DNA of 64,000 nucleotides from Amycolatopsis nalaikhensis (GCF_030264295.1 NZ_CP127173.1:6083501-6147500), one strand, 5' to 3'; numbered from the stretch's first letter, positions 43,418 to 51,036 are shown. A program made the numbers and translations. The notes: a model not told the origin generated them from the letters alone.

Positions 43418-45108
43418 TGCAGCGCGCTTTCCTCGGCACGCGCGGCCCACTGCGCGAACCGCTCGCCCGGCTCGCGCCCGGCGACGTAATTGCGCACGAC
43501 CCGCTCGACGTACCCGGTCAGCTCGCCCGAAGTCACCTTGTGGCCGCGCAGCTTCCGGCCGAACCCGGCGTCGAGGCCGAGGCCGCCGCCGAGGTGCACC
43601 TGGAAGCCCTCGACCTGGTTGCCGTCGGCGTCGGTGACGATCTGGCCCTTGAGCCCGATGTCCGCGGTCTGGATGCGCGCGCAGGAGTTGGGGCAGCCGT
43701 TGAGGTGCACGCTCACCGGCGTGTCGAGACCGTCCTGGATGTCGGCGAGGGACTTCTCGAGGTCCGCGACGAGTTGCTGCGCGCGGGCCTTCGTCTCGAC
43801 GATGGCGAGCTTGCAGAACTCCAGGCCGGTGCAGGCCATCACCCCGCGCCGCCACGGCGAGGGCTTCGTCTCCAGCCCCAGCTCGGCCAGCTCCGCCGCA
43901 AGCGCGTCGACCTGGGCCTCGGGGACGTCGAGCACGACGACCTTCTGCTGCGGGGTGAGCCGCACCCGGCTCGAGCCCGCGCGCTCGGCGGCCTTGGCGA
44001 CGGCGACGAGCGTGCCGCCGGACGAGCGGCCGGCGATCGGCGCCGCGCCGACGTAGAACTTGCCGTCGACCTGCGGGTGCACGCCGACGTGGTCGATCGG
44101 GACGGCCGGGTCGACCGGCGGCGGGCCGTCGATCAGCTCGCGCTTGAGGTACTCGTCCTGCAGCACCTGGCGGAACTTCTCCGCGCCCCAGTCCTTGACC
44201 AGGAACTTGATCCGGGCACGGGAGCGCAGCCGCCGGTAGCCGTAGTCGCGGAAGATCGAGATGACGCCTTCCCAGACGTCCGGCACCTCGTCGAGCGGGA
44301 CCCAGGCGCCGAGCCGCTGGCCGAGCATCGGGTTGGTCGAGAGCCCACCGCCGACCCAGACGTCGAAGCCGGGGCCGTGTTCCGGGTGGTTCACCCCGAC
44401 GAAGGCGACGTCGTGGATCTCGTGCGCCACGTCGGGCTGGCCCGAGACGGCGGTCTTGAACTTGCGCGGCAGGTTCGCGAATTCCGGCTTGCCGATGTAG
44501 CGGCGCTTGATCTCGTCGATCGCCGGGGTGCCGTCGATCACCTCGTCGGCGGCGATGCCCGCGACCGGCGAGCCGAGGATGACGCGCGGGCTGTCGCCGC
44601 ACGCCTCCATCGTGGTCATGCCGGCGTTCTCGAGCTTCGCCCAGATCGTCGGGACGTCCTCGATGCGGATCCAGTGGTACTGGATGTTCTGCCGGTCGGT
44701 GATGTCGGCGGTGTCGCGCGCGTACTGCTGCGAGATCTCGCCGAGCACCGTGAGCTGGTCGGTGGTCAGGGCGCCGCCGTCGATCCGGACCCGCAGCATG
44801 AAGTAGCGGTCGTCGAGCTCTTCCGGCTCCAGCGTGGCGGTGCGGCCGCCGTCGATGCCCGGCTTGCGCTGGGTGTAGAGGCCGAACCAGCGGAACCGGC
44901 CGCGCAGGTCGCCCGGGTCGATCGCGTCGAACCCGCGGTGGGCGTAGATGTTCTCGATGCGCGCCCGCACGTTGAGCGGGTGGTCGTCCTTCTTGGACCG
45001 CTCGTTGGGGTTCAGCGGCTCCCGGTAACCGAGCGCCCACTGCCCTTCACCGCGCTTCTGCTTGGCGCGCGCGGGGCGAGCGGGGGTCTGGCGCGTGGGC
45101 GTGGCCAT
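43414..45108 (-). CDS. sir: Ferredoxin-type assimilatory sulfite reductase
   Basis: Six-electron reduction of sulfite to sulfide using siroheme and a [4Fe-4S] cluster. The 564-residue product has two nitrite/sulfite reductase ferredoxin-like half-domains, the RQNIQYHWIRIEDVP segment, and the siroheme/cluster cysteines in MACTGLEFCKLA and HLNGCPNSCAR. The ATG at 45108 follows CGGAGGACGCC, whose complement is present upstream in an RNA hairpin. The order sir - zinc ribbon - cysH - cysD - cysN - CbiX makes a complete sulfate-to-sulfide route with cofactor supply. Confidence 0.93.
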   Translation of the reverse strand: MATPTRQTPARPARAKQKRGEGQWALGYREPLNPNERSKKDDHPLNVRARIENIYAHRGFDAIDPGDLRGRFRWFGLYTQRKPGIDGGRTATLEPEELDDRYFMLRVRIDGGALTTDQLTVLGEISQQYARDTADITDRQNIQYHWIRIEDVPTIWAKLENAGMTTMEACGDSPRVILGSPVAGIAADEVIDGTPAIDEIKRRYIGKPEFANLPRKFKTAVSGQPDVAHEIHDVAFVGVNHPEHGPGFDVWVGGGLSTNPMLGQRLGAWVPLDEVPDVWEGVISIFRDYGYRRLRSRARIKFLVKDWGAEKFRQVLQDEYLKRELIDGPPPVDPAVPIDHVGVHPQVDGKFYVGAAPIAGRSSGGTLVAVAKAAERAGSSRVRLTPQQKVVVLDVPEAQVDALAAELAELGLETKPSPWRRGVMACTGLEFCKLAIVETKARAQQLVADLEKSLADIQDGLDTPVSVHLNGCPNSCARIQTADIGLKGQIVTDADGNQVEGFQVHLGGGLGLDAGFGRKLRGHKVTSGELTGYVERVVRNYVAGREPGERFAQWAARAEESALQ

Positions 45109-45115
45109 GGCGGCG

Positions 45116-45179
45116 TCCTCCGAGAGGCTTTTCGTGGCACCGGAGGACCACCGGCTCGCGGGGGTTTTCCTCCGGCGCC
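45116..45179 (-). promoter_or_regulatory. Two mutually exclusive hairpins before sir (attenuator)
   Basis: In the minus-strand RNA, GGCGCCGGAGGA (45179-45168) pairs with TCCTCCGGTGCC (45147-45136), 12 bp with one G-T pair. The same TCCTCCG (45147-45141) can instead pair with the sir ribosome site CGGAGGA (45122-45116). The two stems exclude each other, so one form hides the ribosome site and the other frees it. The leader peptide is upstream. Confidence 0.7.
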
Positions 45180-45219
45180 GGCTGTCCGAGTTTCGTGGCA
45201 GGTGGTGGCGATCGGGGAG

Positions 45220-45306
45220 TCAGCGAACGGGTACGCAGAGGGCGCTGGCGACCCGCAGGAGGTCGACGTGGCGGCGGGCCACGAGGAGAACACCGGCATG
45301 AGTCAC
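45220..45306 (-). CDS. Leader peptide of the sulfur-assimilation operon
   Basis: A 28-codon frame from GTG 45306 reading MTHAGVLLVARRHVDLLRVA then SALCVPVR. The core RRHVDLLRVASALC is the actinobacterial leader-peptide motif found upstream of cysteine and sulfite-reduction genes, in which ribosome pausing at Cys senses cysteine supply. Here there is one Cys codon, at position 24. It sits 112 bp before sir with two exclusive hairpins in between. A GTG at codon 9 could also start it, and no good ribosome site is visible, so translation may be leaderless. Confidence 0.8.
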   Translation of the reverse strand: MTHAGVLLVARRHVDLLRVASALCVPVR

Positions 45307-45367
45307 GGCGTCAGCGTGCCACGCGTCCACGATGTGATCCAAGCTTGCCCGAATACTGGGAGCAGGC

Positions 45368-45943
45368 TCACTCGCCTGGGAGAATGCGGTCGACCAGCAG
45401 GCCCACGACCTGCGCGTCCGAGTACTCGGAGAAGGCTTCGGGCAATGTCAACCGCTCGACGGTCAAGCCGGTCAGGGCCAGATAGAGCAGCAGCACCTCG
45501 TCCCGCCCGCCGGGCAGCCCGGCGGCTTCGTGGAACCCCACGCTGATGTCGAAGCTCTCCTTCACGGTCGCGGTCAGCGCCGCCGCCAGCTCCGGCCGCC
45601 GGTTCGCCTCCAGCCGCAGCTCGAGCAGGGCGAGGTAGGAGCTGCGGCGGGTGGTCAGCCGCGTCATCAGGTCGCCGAGCAGCGCGGTGACCCGGCCGGT
45701 CGACGGCTCTTCCGCGCGCGGATCGGCCATGACCTCCTCCGGTGCGGACAGCCGGACGTGCACGCGGGCACCGGCCTCGGCCAGCAGCTGGTCGCGGCTG
45801 CGGAAGTAGTTCGACGTCGTCCCCGGCGGCACCCCGGCTTCGGTGTCGACCGCCCGGTAGGTGAGCCCGCGCGCGCCGTCGCGGGCCAGCACCTCGATGG
45901 CCGCGTCGGTCAGGGCCGTCCGCCGTTCGGTGTTCTGCCGCAC
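45368..45943 (-). CDS. TetR family transcriptional regulator
   Basis: A 191-residue repressor: N-terminal HTH ALTDAAIEVLARDGARGLTYRAVDTEAGVPPGTTSNYFRSRDQL (seen as three helices, about 9-55), then a C-terminal ligand domain with HEAAGLPGGRDEVLLLYLALTGL. It starts at a GTG and is divergent from a VOC protein gene 76 bp away. Two exact 11-bp inverted arms in that gap are its likely operator. It ends 61 bp before the sulfur-operon leader, so its transcript may run into that region. Confidence 0.89.
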   Translation of the reverse strand: MRQNTERRTALTDAAIEVLARDGARGLTYRAVDTEAGVPPGTTSNYFRSRDQLLAEAGARVHVRLSAPEEVMADPRAEEPSTGRVTALLGDLMTRLTTRRSSYLALLELRLEANRRPELAAALTATVKESFDISVGFHEAAGLPGGRDEVLLLYLALTGLTVERLTLPEAFSEYSDAQVVGLLVDRILPGE

Positions 45944-45960
45944 GAATCCTCCTTGCCCGA

Positions 45961-46004
45961 TTCAAACCACTACGGTTAGAGTACTACAAGCACAGTGGTT
46001 TGAA
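45961..46004. promoter_or_regulatory. Inverted 11-bp operator arms around the VOC promoter
   Basis: TTCAAACCACT (45961-45971) and AGTGGTTTGAA (45994-46004) are exact complements with centres 33 bp apart, about three helical turns. The first arm falls in the spacer of TTGCCC-N18-TAGAGT (45953-45982) and the second lies just past the expected start of transcription. Confidence 0.7.
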
Positions 46005-46019
46005 GGAGAGGAACTGGGG

Positions 46020-46436
46020 ATGCAGGTCAAGGGTTTCGGGGCGGGGTACCTGGTCGACGACGTCGCCGCGACCACCCGCTTCTACGCGGACGTGATCGGC
46101 TTGGCGGTCACCGTCGAGCTGGACTGGTTCGCCAGCTTCAACGCCGGGGCACCCGGCTACGAGATCAGCTTCGTGCAGCGCGGGCACGAATCGGTGCCCG
46201 CGGGCTACCGGGCGGCGGAAACGGCCGGGGTCATGTTCGGGCTCGTCGTCGAAGACGCCGCGGCGGAAGCGAAGCGGCTGGAAGCGGCGGGTGTGGAACT
46301 GGTCACGCCGGTCGTCGACGAGGTGTACGGACAGCGGCACTTCTACGTCGCCGATCCGAACGGCGTGCTGCTGGACGTCATCGAGATGATCCCCGTCGAC
46401 CCGGAGTGGGCGGCGGCGAACACCCCGGCTTCGTAG
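46020..46436 (+). CDS. VOC-fold protein, TetR target
   Basis: A 138-residue glyoxalase/dioxygenase-type protein: GFGAGYLVDDVAATTRFYADVIGLAVTVELDWFASFNAGAPGYEI contains both strands of the first half-repeat, and QRHFYVADPNGVLLDVIEMI closes the second. Metal-ligand residues typical of glyoxalase are not all evident. It is divergent from the TetR gene and its promoter carries that gene's probable operator. A role in drug or aldehyde resistance is possible but unproven. It ends 14 bp before hemW. Confidence 0.82.
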   Translation: MQVKGFGAGYLVDDVAATTRFYADVIGLAVTVELDWFASFNAGAPGYEISFVQRGHESVPAGYRAAETAGVMFGLVVEDAAAEAKRLEAAGVELVTPVVDEVYGQRHFYVADPNGVLLDVIEMIPVDPEWAAANTPAS

Positions 46437-46450
46437 GGGACAATCGGGGT

Positions 46451-47650
46451 ATGCCCGATTCCTCGACCGATCTCACGCTGCCCGAGAGCGCCCTGAAGGG
46501 CGTCGGCAGCCGGCCGTTCGGGGTCTACGTGCACGTCCCGTTCTGCGCGACGCGCTGCGGCTACTGCGACTTCAACACCTACACCGCGGGCGAGCTCGAC
46601 TCCGGCTCGTCGCCGCAGTCCTGGCTCGAAGGGCTGCGGCGCGAGCTGGAGCTGGCCGCGCGCGTGCTGGTCGTGCCGCCCGCCGCCGAAACGGTGTTCG
46701 TCGGCGGCGGCACGCCGTCGCTGCTCGGCGCCGACGGCCTCGCCTCGGTGCTCGACGCCGTCCGCGACGTCTTCGGCCTCGCCCCGGGCGCCGAGGTGAC
46801 GACGGAGTCGAACCCGGAGTCGACGTCGCCGGAGTTCTTCGCGGGGATCCGCGAGGCCGGGTACACCCGCGTCTCGCTCGGCATGCAGTCCGCGGCGCCG
46901 CACGTGCTGAAGATCCTCGACCGCGTGCACACCCCGGGTCGGCCGGGCAAGGCCGCCGCCGAGGCGCGGGCGGCCGGGTTCGAGCACGTGAACCTCGACG
47001 TGATCTACGGCACGCCGGGGGAGCGTCCCGACGACCTCCTCGCGACGCTCGACGCCGTGCTGGCGGCCGGGGTCGACCACGTCTCGGCGTACGCGCTGAT
47101 CGTCGAGGAGGGCACCGCCCTGGCTCGCCGGGTGCGCCGCGGCGAGCTGCCGGCGCCGGACGACGACGTGCTGGCCGCGGACTACGAGATGATCGACGCC
47201 GCTTTGTCGGCGGCCGGGTTGCGCTGGTACGAGGTGTCGAACTGGGCCGCCTCCGACGCGGCGCGCTGCCGCCACAACCTCGGCTACTGGCGCGGCGACG
47301 ACTGGTGGGGCGCCGGACCGGGCGCGCACAGCCACGTCGGCGGCGTGCGCTGGTGGAACGTCAAGCACCCGGCGCGCTACGCCGCCCTGCTCGCCGCCGG
47401 TGACTCGCCCGCGGGCGGGCGCGAAGTGCTCACCGACGACGACCAGCACCTCGAGCGGATCATGCTCGAACTGCGCGTCGCCGAAGGGCTTCCGCTGGAC
47501 GTGCTCGACGAGCCGGGCCTCGCCGAAGCCCGGGCCGCCGCGGCCGAGGGCCTGCTCGATCCGTCCGCTTTGGACACTCGTGGTCGCGCGGTGCTCACCG
47601 ACCGCGGACGGCTGCTGGCCGACGGCGTCGTCCGTAGGCTCGCGGGCTGA
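46451..47650 (+). CDS. hemW: Radical SAM heme chaperone HemW
   Basis: A 399-residue radical SAM protein with the CxxxCxxC motif in FGVYVHVPFCATRCGYCDFNTY, the GGGTPS turn (FVGGGTPSLLG), TTESNPES, RVSLGMQSAAPHVL, VNLDVIYGTPGE, and a HemN-like C-terminal domain. HemW proteins insert heme into acceptor proteins and were formerly annotated as oxygen-independent coproporphyrinogen oxidase. The extra CxxC/CNxxC type of true HemN is not seen, which favours HemW. ATG 46451 begins MPDSSTDLTLP. It is probably in its own unit. Confidence 0.91.
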   Translation: MPDSSTDLTLPESALKGVGSRPFGVYVHVPFCATRCGYCDFNTYTAGELDSGSSPQSWLEGLRRELELAARVLVVPPAAETVFVGGGTPSLLGADGLASVLDAVRDVFGLAPGAEVTTESNPESTSPEFFAGIREAGYTRVSLGMQSAAPHVLKILDRVHTPGRPGKAAAEARAAGFEHVNLDVIYGTPGERPDDLLATLDAVLAAGVDHVSAYALIVEEGTALARRVRRGELPAPDDDVLAADYEMIDAALSAAGLRWYEVSNWAASDAARCRHNLGYWRGDDWWGAGPGAHSHVGGVRWWNVKHPARYAALLAAGDSPAGGREVLTDDDQHLERIMLELRVAEGLPLDVLDEPGLAEARAAAAEGLLDPSALDTRGRAVLTDRGRLLADGVVRRLAG

Positions 47651-47673
47651 CGGGAATTAAATGCGGGCACCCG

Positions 47674-47698
47674 GTCGTTGCTTGTATCGAGCAACGAC
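47674..47698. promoter_or_regulatory. Inverted repeat before the quinone oxidoreductase gene
   Basis: GTCGTTGCT (47674-47682) and AGCAACGAC (47690-47698) are exact 9-bp complements around TGTATCG. It ends 3 bp before the AGGAGG ribosome site, 13 bp before the ATG. It is placed either as an operator or as an RNA hairpin near the ribosome site. Confidence 0.6.
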
Positions 47699-47711
47699 TT
47701 TAGGAGGCCCC

Positions 47712-48632
47712 ATGGCGCGCGCGATCAGGTTCGACGAGTACGGCGACGTGGACGTCCTCCGGGTGGAAGACGTCCAGCTGCCCGCCCCGGGGCCGGGCCA
47801 GGTGCTCGTCGAGGTGCGCGCCGCCGGGATCAACCCCGGTGAGGCCGCCATCCGGCGCGGGTTCCTGCACGAGCGCTTCCCGGCGACCTTCCCGTCCGGA
47901 CAGGGCAGTGACTTCGCCGGCGTGGTCGCCGAGCTGGGCGAGGGCGTCGAGGAGATCCGCGTCGGCGACGAGGTGATCGGCTTCGTCGACACGCGATCGA
48001 GCCACGCCGAGTTCGTCGTCGCCGAGGCTTCGAACCTCACGCCGCGCCCGGACGGCGTCTCGTGGGAGGCGGCGGGCGCGCTGTTCGTCGCCGGGACCAC
48101 CGCGTACGCCGCGGTGCGCGCGGTGTGCCCGCGCGAAGGGGAGACCGTCGTCGTCTCCGGTGCCGCGGGCGGGGTCGGCTCGCTGGCCGTGCAGCTGGCC
48201 AAGCTGTCGGGCGCCACCGTGATCGGCCTCGCGAGCGAGGCGAACCACGCGTGGCTGCGCGAGCTGGACGTCATCCCGGTGAGCTACGGCGACGGCGTTC
48301 GCGAGCGGATCGAGGCGGCGGCCCCGGGCGGCGTGCACGCGTTCGTCGACACGTTCGGCTCCGGTTACGTGGACCTGGCCCTGCACCTGGGCATCCACCC
48401 CGGCCGGATCGACACGGTGATCGACTTCGCCGCGGCGGAGAAGTACAACGTGAAGACCGACGGCAACGCGGCGGCTGCGTCGGCCGAGGTGCTGCGCGAG
48501 CTGAGCCTGCTGGTGGGCAAGGGCTTGCTGGAGGTGCCGATCGCCCGCGTCTACTCCCTCGACGAGGTGCGCGACGCCTACCGGGACCTGGAGCGGCGGC
48601 ACACGCGCGGCAAGATCGTGCTGCGGCCCTAG
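47712..48632 (+). CDS. NADP-dependent quinone oxidoreductase (MDR family)
   Basis: A 306-residue zeta-crystallin-like oxidoreductase: RAIRFDEYGDVDVLRVEDV, GINPGEAAIRRG, FPSGQGSDFAGVVAELGEG, and the nucleotide motif TVVVSGAAGGVGSLAVQLAKLSGATVIGL near residue 145. No zinc-binding cysteines are present. It probably reduces quinones or enones with NADPH. ATG 47712 has TAGGAGGCCCC. An inverted repeat lies directly upstream. The stop shares CTAG with the stop of the convergent TetR gene. The physiological substrate is unknown. Confidence 0.89.
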   Translation: MARAIRFDEYGDVDVLRVEDVQLPAPGPGQVLVEVRAAGINPGEAAIRRGFLHERFPATFPSGQGSDFAGVVAELGEGVEEIRVGDEVIGFVDTRSSHAEFVVAEASNLTPRPDGVSWEAAGALFVAGTTAYAAVRAVCPREGETVVVSGAAGGVGSLAVQLAKLSGATVIGLASEANHAWLRELDVIPVSYGDGVRERIEAAAPGGVHAFVDTFGSGYVDLALHLGIHPGRIDTVIDFAAAEKYNVKTDGNAAAASAEVLRELSLLVGKGLLEVPIARVYSLDEVRDAYRDLERRHTRGKIVLRP

Positions 48633-49333
48633 TTCTTGGCCGCGACCACTTTCAGGCCCGCGAGGTAGACGTCGAGGGCGAAGTCGAGGCGTTCGGCGGC
48701 GGTTTCGGCGGAGAAGAACTCGCCGATCCGCAGAAGGTTGGGGAACGACTCGGGCGGCAGCGACCGCATGTAGGCCAGCATCTGCTCGCCGCGTTCCGAA
48801 ACCTCGGCCGCGTCGATCTCGCCCCACGTCCAGCCGCTCGCCTCGTAGGCGTACGCCTTGGCGTAGAGCGACAACGCGTCGCTCGCGTACGTCGCCTGCT
48901 TGAGGTTCAGCCCCCCGGCTCGCAGCAGGGCGAGCATCGCTTCGCCCTGGTGGAGTGAGCTGGGGGTGACCGGCACGGCGATGTGCCACGCCACACGCGC
49001 GATCCCCGGGTGCGCGACCAGCGCGCCGATCTGGGCGCGGACGAGGTCCTTGACCTGCTCGTCCCAGCGCGCGGGGTCCGGCTCGGGCGGCTCGACCTCG
49101 GCCAGGACGGCGTCGAGCATCAGTTCGGCCAGTTCGTCCTTGTTGGACACGTGCGCGTAGAGCGACGCCGGTCCCGTCTCCAGCTCCTGGGCGACCCGTC
49201 GCATGGTGACTGCGTCGATGCCTTCCTTCGCCAGGACCTCCAGCGCCGTCTTCACGACGAGGTCCTGGGAAAGCGCGGGTTTCGCGGCGCGACGGCGCGG
49301 GGCGCGGCGCCAGGGCGGCGGGGGAACGGTCAC
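48629..49333 (-). CDS. TetR family regulator (TetR_C-containing)
   Basis: A 234-residue repressor. A Pro/Arg-rich start precedes the HTH (LVVKTALEVLAKEGIDAVTMRRVAQELETGPASLYAHVSNKDELAELM, seen as three helices near 25-72), followed by a ligand-binding domain with LARAGG and AYEASGW. GTG 49333 is preceded at the right distance by TACAGT (49345-49340), so its message is probably leaderless. The whole gap to the divergent gene is filled with four phased operator sites, which should make it autoregulated. Confidence 0.88.
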   Translation of the reverse strand: MTVPPPPWRRAPRRRAAKPALSQDLVVKTALEVLAKEGIDAVTMRRVAQELETGPASLYAHVSNKDELAELMLDAVLAEVEPPEPDPARWDEQVKDLVRAQIGALVAHPGIARVAWHIAVPVTPSSLHQGEAMLALLRAGGLNLKQATYASDALSLYAKAYAYEASGWTWGEIDAAEVSERGEQMLAYMRSLPPESFPNLLRIGEFFSAETAAERLDFALDVYLAGLKVVAAKN

Positions 49334-49335
49334 GC

Positions 49336-49400
49336 GAACACTGTACTTGACGCGAACAACGTTCGTGAGTAGAACGGTGTTCGTTGAACGAACGACGTTC
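49336..49400. promoter_or_regulatory. Array of four GAAC-N3-GTTC operators with an 18-bp period
   Basis: GAACACTGTAC (49336), GAACAACGTTC (49354), GAACGGTGTTC (49372) and GAACGACGTTC (49390) start exactly 18 bp apart. They are near or perfect GAAC/GTTC inverted pairs. They overlap the TetR -10 (TACAGT) and the opposite promoter TTGACG-N17-TAGAAC (49347-49375), so both divergent genes can be blocked at once. Confidence 0.85.
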
Positions 49401-49414
49401 GTGGAAGGGGAACC

Positions 49415-49822
49415 ATGACTGCCGACACCGAGGTCAGGGCCGTGCTGGAGCGGCTCACCGCGGCCTGGAACGACGGGGACGCGACCGCCTACGGGCGGCT
49501 CTTCACCGAGGACGCGGACTACGTGACCTTCTTCGGGATGAACCTCCCGGGCCGCGAGGTGATCGAAAGCTCGCACCGCGCTTTGTTCGAGGGGCCGCTC
49601 AAGGGCGTGAAGCTGACCGGGCGGCCGGGAGCCGAGGCGAAGGTGCGGTTCGTACGGCCGGACGTCGCCGTCGCGGTCGTGGGCGGTGGGTCGTCGCTGA
49701 CCGGTTCGGACACGAGCGACGAGGGGCGCGAGTCGACCGTCAGCTTCGTCCTCGTCCGGGAGGACGGCGAGTGGCTGATCACGGCGTTCCAGAACACGCG
49801 CGTGTCGGATCCGCGCTCGTGA
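49415..49822 (+). CDS. SgcJ/EcaC-like NTF2-fold protein
   Basis: A 135-residue NTF2-fold protein: VRAVLERLTAAWNDGDATAYGRLFTEDADYVTFFGMNLPG is the opening helix pair and strand of the DUF4440/SgcJ group, and STVSFVLVREDGEWLITAFQNTR ends it. No known catalytic residue set. It is the first gene of a two-gene unit governed by the TetR operator array, with AAGGGG as ribosome site. The stop overlaps the next gene's GTG by 4 bp. It may be a catalytic or binding partner in stress or drug response. Confidence 0.82.
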   Translation: MTADTEVRAVLERLTAAWNDGDATAYGRLFTEDADYVTFFGMNLPGREVIESSHRALFEGPLKGVKLTGRPGAEAKVRFVRPDVAVAVVGGGSSLTGSDTSDEGRESTVSFVLVREDGEWLITAFQNTRVSDPRS

Positions 49823-50190
49823 AAGCGCTTGCGGAGGCGTCGGGGGTCGTCTCGCGTCCGCCCGGCGAGGTGTTCGAGGCGTTGCGGATCCGGGTGACCG
49901 GGGGCGGCTACCCGATGAAGACGGAGGTCGACCGCGAGCGGGGGTTTCTCGCGGTGCAGGGCGGCTGGTGGTACCGCGGCGAATACCGCGTCACAGCGGA
50001 TCCGGCGGGCGCCCGCGTCGAGCACCGGGTGGTCAACGCGGCGACGCGGGGACGCTGGGGAGTCCCGCTGGCCAACCGGTTCTTCGTCGGGTTCCGGGCG
50101 AGGACCGCCGCCGCGTTCGTCCGGTTGCTGGAAGAACTGGGCGGGCCGGGTGGTCGCGCGCCGGATTCCGGGCGTACGGTCGTTAGGTAA
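49819..50190 (+). CDS. START/SRPBCC-like small protein, function unknown
   Basis: A 123-residue product from the GTG overlapping the preceding stop. It reads like a SRPBCC-type lipid-binding cup: ASGVVSRPPGEVFEALRIRVTGGGYP at the start, beta strands around GFLAVQGGWWYRGEYRVTAD and RVEHRVVNAATRG, and a long C-terminal helix RARTAAAFVRLLEELG. I do not recognise a specific family. Co-translation with the NTF2-fold gene suggests a common role under the TetR regulator. Its last codons run into an iron-box-like sequence. Confidence 0.7.
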   Translation: MKALAEASGVVSRPPGEVFEALRIRVTGGGYPMKTEVDRERGFLAVQGGWWYRGEYRVTADPAGARVEHRVVNAATRGRWGVPLANRFFVGFRARTAAAFVRLLEELGGPGGRAPDSGRTVVR

Positions 50191-50201
50191 GCCTTAGTGG
50201 T
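50183..50201 (+). promoter_or_regulatory. Possible iron box (IdeR/DmdR site) before the siderophore-interacting protein
   Basis: TTAGGTAAGCCTTAGTGGT compares with the consensus TTAGGTTAGGCTAACCTAA; the 5' half is strong, the 3' half is poor. It lies 14 bp before the ATG of a siderophore-interacting protein, where an iron repressor site is expected, and overlaps the stop of the previous gene. Confidence 0.45.
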
Positions 50202-50214
50202 TGGGAGTTTGCCG

Positions 50215-51027
50215 ATGGCTGAAGCACCCCGGCGGTCCGGGCGTCCCGCGGTGCGGTTGCGGGTACTGCGCACCGAGCGGCTCACCCCGCACATGATCCG
50301 GATCGTCGCGGGCGGCGAGGGCATCGCCGGTTTCACGCCCAACGCGTTCACCGACGCGTACGTGAAGGTGCTGTTCAAGGTGCCGGGCGTCGAGTACCCG
50401 GAGCCGTTCGACGTCCAGGAGTGCCGCGCGACGATGCCGCGCGAGCACTGGCCGCGCATGCGGTCCTACACGGTCCGGTCGTTCGACCCGGAGGCCGGCG
50501 AGCTGGTCCTCGACTTCGTGCACCACGGCGACGAGGGCATCGCGGGCCCGTGGGCGGCTTCGGCCCAGCCGGGCGACGAGTTGCTGCTGTCGGGTCCCGG
50601 TGGGGCCTACGCGCCCGGTGCCGAAGCCGATTGGCACCTGCTGGCCGGTGACGAAAGCGCGTTGCCCGCGATCGCGGCTTCGCTCGAAGCGCTCCCGGCC
50701 GGTGTGCCCGCGCACGCCGTGATCCTGGTCGAGAACGCGGGTGAAGAGCAGCCGCTGTCGACGAAGGCGGACGCGCAGATCACCTGGCTGCACCGGTCGT
50801 CCGGCGGCGACGTCGCCGCGGCGGTGCGGGCGCTGCCGTGGCGCGAGGGCGTCGTGCAGGCGTTCGTGCACGGGGAGGCCGGGTTCGTGCGGGACCTGCG
50901 GCGGTACCTGCTCGACGAGCGCGGGGTGCGGCGCGAGCTGCTGTCGATCTCGGGGTACTGGCGCCTGGGGAAGAACGACGAGGCGTGGCGCGAAGAGAAG
51001 GCGGCCGAGCGGGCGCGCGAGAAGTAA
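50215..51027 (+). CDS. Siderophore-interacting protein (FAD-dependent ferric-siderophore reductase)
   Basis: A 270-residue flavoprotein of the SIP/ViuB group that releases iron from imported siderophores. It has the FAD-binding barrel with PHMIRIVAGGEGIAGFTP and RMRSYTVRSFDPEAGELVLDFVHHGDEG (in two pieces: RSYTVRSFDPEAGELVLDF, VHHGDEG), GPGGAYAPGAEADWHLLAGDESALPAI, and the C-terminal half QAFVHGEAGFVRDLRRYLL with ISGYWRLGKNDEAWREEK. The R-x-Y-T and W-R-x-G motifs are conserved for the family. ATG 50215 is preceded by GGGAG. A possible iron box is upstream, consistent with iron repression. Confidence 0.9.
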   Translation: MAEAPRRSGRPAVRLRVLRTERLTPHMIRIVAGGEGIAGFTPNAFTDAYVKVLFKVPGVEYPEPFDVQECRATMPREHWPRMRSYTVRSFDPEAGELVLDFVHHGDEGIAGPWAASAQPGDELLLSGPGGAYAPGAEADWHLLAGDESALPAIAASLEALPAGVPAHAVILVENAGEEQPLSTKADAQITWLHRSSGGDVAAAVRALPWREGVVQAFVHGEAGFVRDLRRYLLDERGVRRELLSISGYWRLGKNDEAWREEKAAERAREK

Positions 51028-51036
51028 CCTCGCCGC

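Noticed and set aside
42576..43439. Longer 5' extension of cysH through the zinc-ribbon gene
   Set aside because: The zinc-ribbon frame has cysteine motifs and ATGA overlaps on both sides; the extended cysH N-terminus has no family similarity.
45012..45299. Minus-strand 95-codon frame starting MPVFSSWPAATSTSC
   Set aside because: It overlaps the sir start and leader in another frame; the RRHVDLLRVASALC frame alongside it fits a known leader-peptide motif and this one fits nothing.
49336..49400. LexA/SOS boxes in the GAAC..GTTC array
   Set aside because: Actinobacterial LexA sites need four bases between GAAC and GTTC; these have three, and the adjacent genes are a TetR regulator and NTF2-fold protein, not repair genes.
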